From NCBI GenBank assembly GCA_039619475.1, contig CM077115.1, forward strand, positions 443,766,792 through 443,830,791: 64,000 nt of DNA, in the 5' to 3' direction. The translations under genes were made by a program, and so were the position numbers. The stretch is from Icerya purchasi (taxonomy: Eukaryota > Arthropoda > Insecta > Hemiptera > Monophlebidae). The first letter of the stretch is position 1, and each line of letters opens with the position of its first letter. Below are positions 1 through 10,900 of this stretch, one piece after another. A model generated the notes under the pieces. The model saw only the letters and a program-made list of their open reading frames with translations. It made no database searches and was not told where the DNA came from.

Positions 1-1170
1 ATTTTAAGTTTTAGACTTCTGATGTTTAAGCATAAGAGAATGCAGTTTTTAATTTCTCCTTCAATTTTTCCTCTCTGCTTCATCCTGTTAACTGCTTTTA
101 TTCACCTGTTCCTCCCAAACCTCTTCACTATCACGTTGTTAGATTAGAATTCCAACAGAATCTTCGCTCTTTTTTCCCCAACCATTTTTTGATCTTCACT
201 GATGGCTCCAATGGACCACCCAGTGGTGTTGGTGCAGCTTTCTTCTGTTCTTCTCTCAATTACTTCGAGTCCTTTAAACTTCGTTCCTTTTAATGTTCAA
301 TCTTTTATGCTGATTCTTCTGCTATTCGGCGTGCCCTTCTTTTTATCAAAACTTCACCAGCTTCTCGCAATCTCCTTATCTTGTCGGATGCTCAAAGCGT
401 GCTGCAGACTATCACATCTCCTCTCCCTTCTCACTCAACCGACTGCATCATTCTCCTTATTCGTTCCTTAATTCACGATCTTTTCCTTTCCCACCTTATC
501 CAAACGGAGTTCCTTTGGATTCCTCGCCATAATCGAGGGAAATGATTTAGTTGACACTCATTCGCTCGATTATCTTCCTCTTCTGGTAGGTTTTTTCCTG
601 CCTTCTCAGCTTCTAATATTACCCGTCTGTCTGCAGCTGCTCATTCCAAACTGTGGTCTGACTCCCTACGTGTCTCTTCATTCTCCAACCCGAACTCCTT
701 TTTCTTGTCTATCCAACCTTCCCTTCCGCGTTTTCCATGGTTTATTAACTTTCCTTCTATGCGCCGTTCCATCCTCTCTCCGATTTACTGCCTGCGTTTT
801 ATGGTTTGCTTCCTTCCTCATTGTTCCGTTATTCTCTCGTGCCTTCTCCTTATTGTCCATTGCACCCTCCTGGCGATCAATGTATTCCTGATCCCGATCA
901 TATAATGTTTTCATTTGTTCATAATTATCAACCGAACAAGCTTCTTTTTATTCCTTCCTCTTACAAACCGGTATTCCCGCTCCATACTATGCTTCATTCA
1001 TTCTCTCCCTTCCTTCTCCTTCGGTTATTCTAGCTCTTGATTCCTTTCTGTCGGCTATCTCTGATCGTGTAAGGACCTGAGTCTTTCTTTTCTCTCTGTT
1101 CCGCTGTTCTTGGGCCAATGTCCATGTTGACGAACCCATTTAAAAAAAAGAAACGAAAAAAAAAAAAAAT
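1..1170 (+). mobile_element. Decayed non-LTR retrotransposon (LINE), RNase H and 3' end
   Basis: Reading from 192, the translation shows an RNase H1 domain as found at the C-terminus of I/R1/LOA-like LINEs: IFTDGS near 192-209, FYADSSAIRRAL from 303, LILSDAQS near 378-401, and WIPRHNRG from 516. The usual Glu of the second motif reads as Asp. A stop (291-293) and a frameshift near 537-543 break the frame, after which a typical NDLVD continues. At about 860-930 another frame gives a Cys/His pattern (SPYC, DPDHIMFSF) like the LINE C-terminal zinc-binding segment. An A-rich run at 1141-1169 fits the 3' tail. Bases 1-191 are pyrimidine-rich and probably belong to the same element. It is a dead fragment; the clade cannot be fixed by eye. 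Confidence 0.72.
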
Positions 1171-1699
1171 GTTTTTATAGATTACATACGTCTTCATTCC
1201 TCTACATTCAGAAGCGTTTAAAAGTGAATAAAAAGCTGGGGTTACTCTATTATACTTTGTAAACGAGTAAAATAAACGAAACTAGAGATAATATAAAGTA
1301 TAAAATTAATACAAATGAATTCAATGTTCCGTTGTGAAAATTGATAATAAACAATTAATTATGTGTGTGAATTTCGAATTTGATATAAATAAATTATAAA
1401 CGCAAAAATATACAAAATATAAACAATATATTTATTCCATATACTCTCATTGTTTATGTTTGATTTACTTAATACATACAAAATGTAAACAATATATTTA
1501 TTTAATATACTCATTGTTTATGTTTAATTTACTTAATACATACAAAATGTAATTGATATTTTATATACTTTTGTGTTCATAATTTATTTAAATTAAATAA
1601 TAAAAATCATCAATTGAATCCGTTTATAATAGTCAAGTTTTTGCCATTTTTCATGATCTCCCGAGTTTTTCTTTACAACAACAGTTCTTCGTGAATGGT
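1171..1699. other. AT-rich intergenic stretch with a short tandem repeat
   Basis: No gene seen. The only structure is the roughly 65-bp direct repeat listed separately (1412-1555). Confidence 0.6.
1412..1555. repeat. Two-copy AT-rich tandem repeat of about 65 bp
   Basis: Copies at 1412-1477 and 1478-1541 are near identical, and a third begins at 1542 (ACAAAATGTAA) and is cut short. Each copy holds AAACAATATATTTATT followed by ATTGTTTATGTTT, so it is also partly self-complementary. Confidence 0.8.
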
Positions 1700-1711
1700 T
1701 CGTGTACGAAA

Positions 1712-2269
1712 TTACATATATATGCCAGCTTGCAGTTTAGTTTTCGAAAATAGATTTTTAAAGTAAACTGACAAATTTTCATTTACATAAATTTTTAGCG
1801 ATATTCCCGATATAACTTTCAGAACGCGTACCGTTATTGGAAGGCATACACCGTCGCTAACGATATTTTGAGTCGAGTAAGTTGTGAGCTGCTGAGTTGT
1901 GTCTCCATCTCGAAACGTTGGACGTTCCGTTTTCATCCAAACTGGGCAGCCGGCTGGTCAATGTAACTGAATGCACCGACGACCGGTGAATTGCAGTTAT
2001 CTCGTGTATCGCCCAAGGAAGTATCAAACAATGGAGTAGACATACTCGGAAGATCAACGTGTCTGATGATATGGCAGCGCATTGTTGTTGGGCAACCGTT
2101 TATTGTTGCGTAGACAGGACCGCAGGCTTCCGGCGTATAACGTCGGTAACGGAAGTCCGCTGTTACACCGAATTCGCTCCCTCGCACCACGAACTGTTGC
2201 TTTTAAGAATCTGAAGCCTCGCAAAGACCCCACCGCTAACAGCATTTGCGGTAATCTACCGCTCGTCAA
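1712..2269 (-). pseudogene. GC-elevated minus-strand coding relic, unrecognised (possibly viral capsid-like)
   Basis: This block is clearly richer in G+C than its surroundings and has two protein-like minus-strand frames. One runs 2208-1933 and ends in IDQPAAQFG. The next starts at 1936 and overlaps the stop by four bases (ATGA), then runs to 1712 with GDTTQQLTTYS and ITVRVLKV. The overlap could be a frameshift in one former gene. The order of a QP-x2-x-F/V-G motif, a spacer of roughly 30 residues, and a beta-strand-like I-x-V-x-V segment recalls the C-terminal end of insect parvovirus (densovirus) capsid proteins, which are common endogenous relics. That comparison is from memory of the family pattern only and is weak. 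It is broken either way. It could instead be an unknown transposon or gene fragment. Confidence 0.25.
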
Positions 2270-2275
2270 ACTTCT

Positions 2276-3076
2276 ACCTTATATTAACACTCCCTGTACA
2301 CAAAGTTACGTTCTCTACTTTCGGCTAATATCACAGACCGTCTATGATTTGCACAACGGTAGACAAGTTGTCAAATTATTGCGATACATTCTAGTTTATA
2401 TTAACATTTTGAATAATGTCTTTTACACTTTGGATTTAATTTCGTTCGACTTGGTAAATCAACTTCGGGACGTGTTGTAAGGTAAAACTGTAAACCTCGC
2501 CACATCGTTTTAAAATTATCTGAAGTAAAACATATAGTGCCCAGGGTATGACGGGTTTTTAATTATGATAAATGTATAACGGCGACCCGGTTTTGTTATT
2601 TTTTGCTTTCAGCCGTTACACTATTAGCAATTAATCCACTTAGAGCTCCTAGAGAAGAATTCGGTCGTGTTTTGAACTGTTTATTTCTTTCGTTTTCTCT
2701 GTCATACAGAGATAGACGATTCGAAGAATAATCAGAACGTCACCTTTCTCTTTCTAAAACTACATTCTGTGTTCCACTTTTTTTTTTCCTTTTTTTTTTT
2801 TGTGGTGCCTAATTTGCTCTGCCATCCACATTTCAGTTGAACTTTCCGGCGATTCGAAAAAAAAAAAAAGTATTACAAACCAATGGTTTCTTCCACCATT
2901 TTTTTCCGACTTTGTTTTTTCTTCTACCGGCTCTGCTAATTTTTTCTGAATGCCATCCAAATTAGTTTAATCTTCTGCGAACTCGCTCGCGGTTTTGATA
3001 TATTGAAAGCTAGGTCGATTCTATAATCGTCCGACAGCAAATTTAACGACTCCTTTTTCTAATTCTCATATATCTT
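2276..3076. other. No gene seen
   Basis: AT-rich with T and A runs near 2780-2870. The open frames here are short and unlike proteins. Confidence 0.55.
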
Positions 3077-3258
3077 CTAGAATATAGTAAGCTATAACAT
3101 AATTAATATAGCAAACAAATTTACGAATAACATGATTTTGCTTAGAAACGTTTTCTGGTATAACCCATGATCATTATGGTTTATACCAAAAAACGTTTCT
3201 AAGCAATCATGCTTAAATTTCTTTGTTATATTTATGTTATAACTATATTCTATAATTA
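3077..3258. repeat. Short inverted-repeat (MITE-like) element
   Basis: Arms of about 80-90 bp face each other around a centre near 3168. The inner arms are nearly perfect (GCTTAGAAACGTTTT with its complement, and GGTATAA/TTATACC). The outer arms are diverged (AGAATATAGT with ACTATATTCT). The transcript or single strand would fold into a long hairpin. No coding capacity. I could not define a target duplication. Confidence 0.7.
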
Positions 3259-3799
3259 ACAAACAGGATGTTTTAAAAAATTCCTTATTAATCTTATATC
3301 TTCTATTTCGACATCTCTTTCTTCGTTTCGTTATTATTTCATTTTTCTTTCGTTATTATATTCTGTACACCCGTTTTCATCGATTTTCTAATATACTTTT
3401 AGTCGTATCTTTCTCCAGTAAAGCCGCATTCTATTTCAATATCATTCCTTTCTCCTCCTTCACCGTACGGTTTTTTTTTTAGCTTTACTCTTATTTTTTT
3501 TTCAAATTTCTCTTCGTACACTAAACCTCGCGCGTTATTTCATTCTAGCTTCATTAGTATTCTACCCGTGAAAAGTTTTTTATATTTTCATTTTTACGTT
3601 AAAAAATCCCCTTCTCCTCATTATTATTATTTTATTTTCGACTTTAGCCAACTACGGACCACGGAAATATTATACGCATAATAATAATATCAGTTACACT
3701 TTGTTCCTTCCTTTTCCTTTTGTTTCTTTGCCTAGTATTCTTTCACCCTTTCCGAGTGTGTCATCTTTCTTTCTTTTGTCTATGATCGCCCCGTTTTCC
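3259..3799. other. Pyrimidine-rich stretch, no gene seen
   Basis: T/C-rich sequence just beyond the 3' side of the minus-strand LINE relic. It may be its extreme 3' end, but no motif supports that. Confidence 0.45.
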
Positions 3800-4915
3800 T
3801 TACTGCAGCCTCGTGGAATCCTTGAAAAGCTTGAACTTTCTGTCTAAACTTGTTTCTGTCTTCAATTTTTCTTTCACAAATCCCCCCACAATGTGCTACA
3901 AATCTCTTTTGACTTGTACCATCCACGGTATTCTACTTTTCGGATTGATGTCGAAGAAGTCAAACATTTTTTTTAGTAAGGTGGTCGTTATCTATTCTTT
4001 TAATGTATCCATAAAATGTACCTCTTCTTAATTGTGTCGCCAACCTTTTCTATTATTTCATATATTTTTCCCTGTTGCTCCCCTTAATTTCCAATGTTCT
4101 TCATCTTTCCTAGGACCCAACATTTTTCGGATTATTTTTTCCTCCCCTTAATTTCCAGTTGGTGTAATTTTTTTTTTTTGGTAAACGTCAGAGCTAAGCA
4201 TTTGGCTGCGCACAAGCACTGTAGCTTAATGACGAAGTTATAGTGTCTTATTTCGGCATTTCTGGATATTGATTTTTTATTATACGTTGTGCTTCTTGTT
4301 AGTTGAAGTGCCATTTCCATTCTATATTTTCGTTCATGCATCGATTTTTTCACCTAGGTATTTAAATTCTTCTAATTATTCCGTTTTAAACTTTTATTAT
4401 GTTGGGAGCAGTTTTATGACTGGTCATAAATTTTTTGTTTTTTCAAAAGAAATTTCTAATCCGACCTTCGCTGCCGTATATATTGCTTAGCACTTCAACT
4501 TGGCGCTTGGCTTCTGCTACATTTTCTACTAGCAGTGCTAGGTCATCTGCGAAAGCAAAGCAGTCCATCTGCAGATTGTTTTTCTTCCGTCCAATAGTCA
4601 CTTTCTTAATTCATTTCTGTTCTGTGCATTTCCTTTACTCCCGTATTACCTTTTCCGAAACGTAATTAAATAGTATGAACGATAATCTATCGCCTTACAG
4701 AGTACTCCAGTTTTTATTTTAAATGGTTCCGAGACTTCATTTCGGAATTTGATTTTTGATCTTGCCTTTGTTAAATCAGTGATCGTAACTTATCATCCAC
4801 TCCAAACTCCTCTAGGATGTTGAGTAGAACTACTCTGTCGACTGACTGTCATAAGCTTTTTTAAAATCTACAAAAGTAACTACTATATTTCTGGCTCTTA
4901 ATTTTTTATAGCTTA
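3800..4915 (-). mobile_element. Decayed LINE: reverse transcriptase, minus strand
   Basis: Reverse-complement translation gives, in order, an RT palm motif VTFVDFKKAYDS (near 4880-4845), a KIKTGV-like block before LFNYVSEKVIRE (near 4700-4640), and the catalytic FADDLALLVENVAEA with FADD at 4553-4542. After it come thumb and C-terminal pieces such as EIRHYNFVIKLQCLCAAKCLAL (given here as an overlap of frames; near 4290-4190), HQLEIKGRKK, and DFFD plus WMVQVKRDL near 3960-3890. The order matches the endonuclease-reverse transcriptase type common in insects. Many stops and frameshifts separate the blocks, so it is a dead copy. The N-terminal endonuclease is not seen. Confidence 0.8.
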
Positions 4916-4935
4916 GTATTAATTTAAGATTTAAA

Positions 4936-4971
<36 letters not shown>
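4936..4971. repeat. (ATT)n microsatellite
   Basis: About twelve uninterrupted ATT units directly upstream (in LINE orientation) of the RT relic. Confidence 0.95.
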
Positions 4972-4972
<1 letters not shown>

Positions 4973-5459
4973 GTGATTACTGAATCACAAAGCCTTTTTG
5001 ATGTTGTTCTCAAAAACGGTGTTCCTGCTGTATTGGACGTTAAGAGGTTAAAAATTATTTTTGTTTTAATTATTTTATATACTATACATCACGAAGATGG
5101 ATTGAATATCCGAAACTAGTCGGTGTTTTTATTTATTTTTAAATTATAATATATCGTTGTGTTTGTCAGTGTATGTATTATTTTATTTACTTTATTAAAA
5201 AGCAACCGTTGATTCTCCCCTTATTTGTTAATGAAGTTTGAACTAATTGAACCCCTCCAGAAGTATGATTTTACTTATTTCATCGCCTCTCTAGAATGTC
5301 AGACAACGAAAAATAATTACAGTTCCATTTAGAATGCAACATAATTATCAAAAAAAAAGCGATGCTAATTTTGTTTTCCTTTTCTTTTGGGAGCGGCGTA
5401 ATCAACTACACCGAAGAAAAAAAACCAAAAAAAAAAAAAAAAAAGAAGAAGAAACAAAA
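4972..5459. other. No gene seen
   Basis: AT-rich, ending in an A-rich stretch at about 5417-5460 made mostly of A runs with GAAGAAGAAA. Confidence 0.5.
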
Positions 5460-6400
5460 AGAGCCGTTAGTTAAAAGTCAGATATTCGGAATATAAACTA
5501 ATCGCTGAAACGATGGATAGAGTAGGGACAGACATTCTTGCGCAATAAGAAGAGTAGGAAGCTCGGGTTTTACTAAATGAAAATAAAGGAAGCAAATTTC
5601 AACAGAAAGGGAATTCAAAAAAAAAAAAAAATAGTCAGCATTAATACCGTCGCCTCATTCGGATGGAAAGGGTAATACGGAAAGGGAATTAAGAACGGTA
5701 CTTTGGTTGAAATAGCGCAGGAGAATAACAGAAACGATAACGGAATAGGTAAACAAAAGAGACCTGAAAAGGAATCAATTGAATTAGAAAGGAAGGTTTT
5801 GATTGAACAGATAGGTAAAAAGAAAAAAGGATTGTTACGAAAGGAAAAAGTATAAAAATACCTGATAACAGAATCTAAGATGGGTTTTTTTTTACATAGA
5901 TCACGAAAGATTAGAATAGGCGTTTTTTTTTTTTTTCAAAAATAGCAGTCCGAGCTGAAAAAAATTATGGTTATGGAGTGGGGAGAAGAGCTCGAAAAAT
6001 GATGAAATCGCAAGATCGACGAGAAAGGAGTGTACAGATGGCTCACGGAGTTGAAAATAATTAAATAATCTGGTAAAATAAAGACGATCAGAAGAAGTAG
6101 CATTAATTCGTTTACAAGGGTAGAACGAAACGATTCTGAAAATGGTTAAAATCTAGCTAAGAAGATAAAAGAAGCTCCAAAATATCATCAGGCGTAAGTA
6201 TAATTGGTCACGAGGTAAGTAAAAAACTGATAGTCATCGCGTAAAGTTCCTGAATAATTTTAGCTCGAAAAAGGAATTTGTAAAGTACTTTAGATTGATG
6301 ACACAGAGATCGGGAAAATCATATGGGAAGTAATTGTATAAGGCCAAAATAGGCTAAAACGAAGATGAATAAGAGCTAAGGCAGGGAATACTTTTTTTTT
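5460..6400 (+). other. Purine-skewed block, possible LINE ORF1 relic
   Basis: The plus strand is strongly biased to A and G for about 900 bases, unlike its flanks. Broken frames are rich in Lys, Glu and Arg, for example ARVLLNENKGSKFQQK near 5550-5605 read across frames, and EELEKMMKSQDRRE near 5985-6025. This composition resembles decayed coiled-coil ORF1 proteins of insect LINEs, but no diagnostic motif was found. Confidence 0.25.
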
Positions 6401-6419
6401 ATACATATATATATATATA

Positions 6420-6768
6420 TGTAACATTTGTCAGGTACTGATAACCGGTCATCCGATTATTTCGTCCGCTTATCTCCCGTATACACGTTATCGTTTATTG
6501 TACGTAAGTTAATAATAGAGATACTCGTTGTTATATTACATATACGCGTAGTTGATTATTGTAAACGGTTAAAACTTTAAATGTTGGTGATTATCGCATA
6601 GTATTACGTATAAGGATAAATGTATATCTTTTCGAGTTTTCTATAGGTATGTATTAAACTCTTATCATTCGATTAATGTATTAATTATAATTTTATAAAA
6701 ATGCTAAATAAAGCTAACTTTCTATAGTTGAAACCTCGAAACATCATTTATTCGAAATCGAACTTACA
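6420..6768 (+). repeat. 5' LTR
   Basis: Starts TGTAACATTTG and ends CGAACTTACA. It contains an AATAAA polyadenylation signal at 6707-6712. It matches 10999-11347 without gaps, with four substitutions at 6439, 6446, near 6624 and near 6699. Confidence 0.97.
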
Positions 6769-6805
6769 ACTCGAAAAGAATCTTTTATCAGTCATCATTG
6801 ATATC
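6769..6805 (+). other. Primer-binding region without a canonical PBS
   Basis: The base after the LTR begins ACTCGAAAAGAATC. A tRNA primer site would normally begin TGG (complement of the tRNA CCA end) within a few bases of the LTR; none is present here. Priming may use an internal part of a tRNA or another mechanism. Confidence 0.5.
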
Positions 6806-7960
6806 ATGACGGATGGAAATACAACCCAGATATTGGAGAACGTTCGTGTCAAGATCCGATTGGAAAAGTGCATGACGAAGACATCGAAAAATGTGGTAAC
6901 TATAGTACGCGCGATAAAAAAATTCGGTGATGTAAATTTTTATGTTTTTCCACCTGATATGTGTCTCGATTCTATGCATACAACTCTTTTTAATCATCCC
7001 ATTGTTGCAAAAACGAACAAGTCTCTGACCAAAGTCGGTCAAACTCGATGTTTTACAATTACTATGACTCCGGAGCTAAGTAATTTATATTTTGATGATG
7101 AATTAAACCCTGTATTTAAAGATCATTATCTAGAAGAAGAAATTATACCTCAAACCTCAGTCCCTGACCCCATCACCTTGGATAGTTTAGTCAAAATTTT
7201 AGCTGAAATCAAAGAAAAATCGCCTCAGGGTACTAGAGAAAAAGAAGAATCTATTCATCATGTAAAGAAAAATTTTGTACTAGAAAATTTTAAAGGAAAG
7301 AATCAAAATGCACCGGAATGGTGGCGGAAATTTGAACAGGAATGTAAGGAAAACCAAGTCGAAAATATTAAACGAAAAATCCAAATATTAAAATTTAGTG
7401 TCGAAGATACGGCGTTAGAATGGTTTAATACCACAATACTAAAACTTTCGGATGAAGATAATCTTGAGATATGGAAACAAGAGTTTTTATCTACATTCTC
7501 AGACAAAAGTTGGCAATCTGATCGTCAAGCTTTTTCATTTAGGTATCTTGGAGGCTCTTTAATTGAGTATGCATTAAAAAAGGAACGTATGCTTCTGGAA
7601 CTGCAGCCTAAAATGAATGAGGAAACAAGAATTAGTCTTATCGTTATTGGGCTACTAATACCCATTCAGGATAAAATCAAAAAGAATGAAACTAAATCTA
7701 TTCAAGATCTTTTAAGCAGCATACGAGAAAACGAATCTTACACCAAAAAGAAAGAGTTTCAAAGTGTAGAAAAAACTCAAAAACAAGAACAAATAAAAAC
7801 TAATGTAGAGAAAAACTATAAGCCATGTACAATTTGTGAAAAGATAGGTAAACCAGGAAGATTTCATCCAGAAGCCTTATGCAAAACAAAAAAAAGAATC
7901 GAAATAAATTTAATCGAATCAAATGAAAAAGAGACACATACTGATTCAAAAAACGAATAA
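6806..7960 (+). CDS. gag: Gag polyprotein of Ty3/gypsy element
   Basis: 384 residues from the first ATG downstream of the LTR. The frame is open back into the LTR but lacks an earlier ATG. Structural protein that assembles the cytoplasmic particle and packages the element RNA. The middle has a retrotransposon Gag capsid-type segment (PEWWRKFEQECKEN, then ALEWFNTT, then FSDKSWQSDRQAFSFRYL). Near the C-terminus is a zinc-knuckle variant with spacing C-x2-C-x9-H-x4-C (CTICEKIGKPGRFHPEALC), longer than the usual C-x2-C-x4-H-x4-C. The coding strand is A-rich, as is common in such elements. It ends in a TAA six bases after a slippery heptamer that links it to pol. No stops or frameshifts. Confidence 0.93.
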   Translation: MTDGNTTQILENVRVKIRLEKCMTKTSKNVVTIVRAIKKFGDVNFYVFPPDMCLDSMHTTLFNHPIVAKTNKSLTKVGQTRCFTITMTPELSNLYFDDELNPVFKDHYLEEEIIPQTSVPDPITLDSLVKILAEIKEKSPQGTREKEESIHHVKKNFVLENFKGKNQNAPEWWRKFEQECKENQVENIKRKIQILKFSVEDTALEWFNTTILKLSDEDNLEIWKQEFLSTFSDKSWQSDRQAFSFRYLGGSLIEYALKKERMLLELQPKMNEETRISLIVIGLLIPIQDKIKKNETKSIQDLLSSIRENESYTKKKEFQSVEKTQKQEQIKTNVEKNYKPCTICEKIGKPGRFHPEALCKTKKRIEINLIESNEKETHTDSKNE

Positions 7961-10900
7961 ACTCACCACTAATTTTGTTAAAGATTAAAATCACCAATAA
8001 AAAAGTAATCGGAGTATATGATACAGGTGCGAACGCGACCTTAATCAATAATAAAGTGTTAAAAGATATTAAATACGAATTGTCAAGAAATAAAAAAATT
8101 CTGAGAACAATTAGTGGTGACGTTGAAACCGATAAAACCATACAAATAAACCTAACTATAGGAAGAATAACACACAGATGCGAGGCGATAGTGGTAAATG
8201 AAAAAAATTTACAAAAAGACTTACTACTAGGACTCGACACAATAAAAAAATTTAAATTATCGCAAGATGAGAACTGTAATATTTGGCAAAAATCAAAAAC
8301 CCAAATAACCCAAGTCGAGGCAAACACCACAAACCTTGATCAACCTTTTAATGAAATATCATACACAACTATTTCGGAACTCGATCATTTAAAACCAAAT
8401 AATAAAGGGAAAATGATTGATTTAATAAACAAATATGACTGCATATTCGCAAAAGATAAATTCGATGTAACATTAGTAAAAAACTACGAAGCGGTGATTA
8501 AGCTTAGCGAATATAAGAACATAGCCAAAAAACCATACCGTTGTTCACCCAAAGAGAATGAAGAAATAGATTCACAAGTGAAAATCCTCTTACAAAAAGA
8601 ATTAATAGAAGAATCCCAATCACCTTTCGCAGCGCCTGTCACATTGGTGTTAAAAAAAGATGAAAAAAAAAAGACAAGGCTGTGTATAGACTATAGAGAA
8701 TTGAACAAATTAATTGTTCCTGAAGCACAACCATTTCCTAGAATAGAAGATATTCTAATAAAAAGCCGGAACAGTAAAATATACTCAGTAATAGATTTAA
8801 ATTCCGCCTTTTGGTCAATTCCGATCCGTAAAAAAGATAGATATAAAACAGCGTTCACAACTCAGAAAGGTCACTACCAATGGGCGTGTTTACCGTTTGG
8901 AATGAAAAATAGCCCTGCTATTTTCCAAAGAATTTTGTCAAGCATGCTGCGAAAGTATAACCTGGACAGTTCCTGTATCAATTATATCGATGACATCCTT
9001 ATTATCTCGGAAAACTTTGACAATCATATACAATGTTTGGAAAAATTATTTGAAGCGATAAAACAAGAAGGATTTAAAATAAAACTGGAAAAGTGTAATT
9101 TTGCCACACCAAAGGTTAAATACTTAGGTCATATCATTAATAAAGGTACTGTATCGCCATTATGTGATAATCTTGAAGCAATAAAACATTTTCCCACGCC
9201 AAAATCGCAAAAACACGTAAGACAATTCTTGGGAAAAATTATTTTTTATCACAAGTACATTCCAGATAGTGTTACACTTTTGGAACCATTACATGCTTTA
9301 CTTCGTAAACACCAAAAATTTTTATGGTCACAAGAATGCGAGTGTACATTTCAAAAAGTTAAAAATTTGCTATGCTCGGCTCCTATTTTGGCAATCTTTT
9401 CCCCGGATAGAGAAACATATTTATTTACAGATGCCTCAGGAATAGGAATAGGTGCTATCCTGAAACAGAAGCAAGAAAATAATGAACTTCTGCCTGTAGC
9501 CTATTTCTCAAAAAAGTTGACACCAGCACAAAAAAAAAAGAAAGCTGTGTACTTAGAATGCTTAGCCATTTATGAGGCGATAAAATATTGGCATTACTGG
9601 TTGATAGATCAAAAATTTGTTGTACTCACAGATCATAAACCACTTGAGAATCTTAATATCAAGCAACGTATCGATGAGGAATTGGGTAACATAACCATGA
9701 AGTTGTCACAATATAATTTTATTGTAAAATATAGTGCAGGAAAATTAAACTTAGAAGCAGACGCATTATCCAGAAACCCAGTTATGGAAAGTTCATGTGA
9801 AATTAATAATGAAATAGAAATTGTGAATTTTATAACAGCACAAGATATCATTAAAGATCAAGAAGACAACAAAATTCAAATAAAAGATATGATCAAAAAT
9901 AAAGATGAACAAAATATAATCTATAGAACCGCCGATAAAAAGCAAATAGTAATATCTCAAGAGTTAGGAAGGCGAATTGTGCAGGAAACTCATATTAGGT
10001 TGGGTCATATAAATACCTATAAAACATTAAGAGAAATAAAACAAAAATTTTATTTCAAGGACATGTACACATTAACAAAAAAAATATGCTCAGCATGTAT
10101 AGTATGCAAAAAAAATAAAACAAGAATTAGGAGAAAGATAGGATTATTAACGCATCTGGGTCCAGCACAGAATCCATTTGAAATCATGTCTATTGATACA
10201 ATTGGAGGATTTAATGAGCAATCATCAAAACACAGATATTTGCACATATTAATCGATCATTTTTCACGATATGTATTCGGGTTAACATCCAAAACACAAG
10301 CAGCACACGACTACATCAAACTGGTGAAGCCAGTGCTAAGTATTGGTCAGGTCAAAATCATTATGTTGGATCAATATGCGGCTCTTACATCACGAAAATT
10401 GCAAGATGTGTTAAAAGAGAATAATATTACAACTATATTTTCAGCAGTCGACTCTCCAAGTTCTAATGGATTAAATGAACGTGTAGGACAAACTCTTGTC
10501 AATAGAATACGTTGCAAATACAACGAATGCAAAGAAAAAAAAATGAAAGTCAATTGGACAACAATCGCTAAGCTCTGTATAGACGACTACAATAACACAA
10601 TACATGACGCAACAAAATTCCGTCCAAACTATCTTCTGTCAGGAGACAGCTCATCTCCAATAACAGATCTAAATCAGCAAATAAACAATTTAGTAGAAGA
10701 TAGGAAACAAGCACTCCAAAACTCTGAGTGCTCTCACATGAAGAACAAGAAATATTATGATAAAAATAGAAAGGACGTGGTCTTTAATGTAGGGGATGAA
10801 GTATATGTCGAAAAAGGAAACAGACTTAACAGACAAAAATTAGACGAAATAAGAGAAGGTCCTTATATTATAAAAAATAAATGTTCAAACACAATTTACG

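Noticed and set aside
2082..2480. 132-codon plus-strand frame
   Set aside because: Non-ATG start; overlaps the better-looking minus-strand frames and has no recognisable motif.
6728..6805. N-terminal extension of Gag into the LTR
   Set aside because: Would begin with TTG inside the LTR. The first ATG is at 6806 and eukaryotic initiation there is much more likely.
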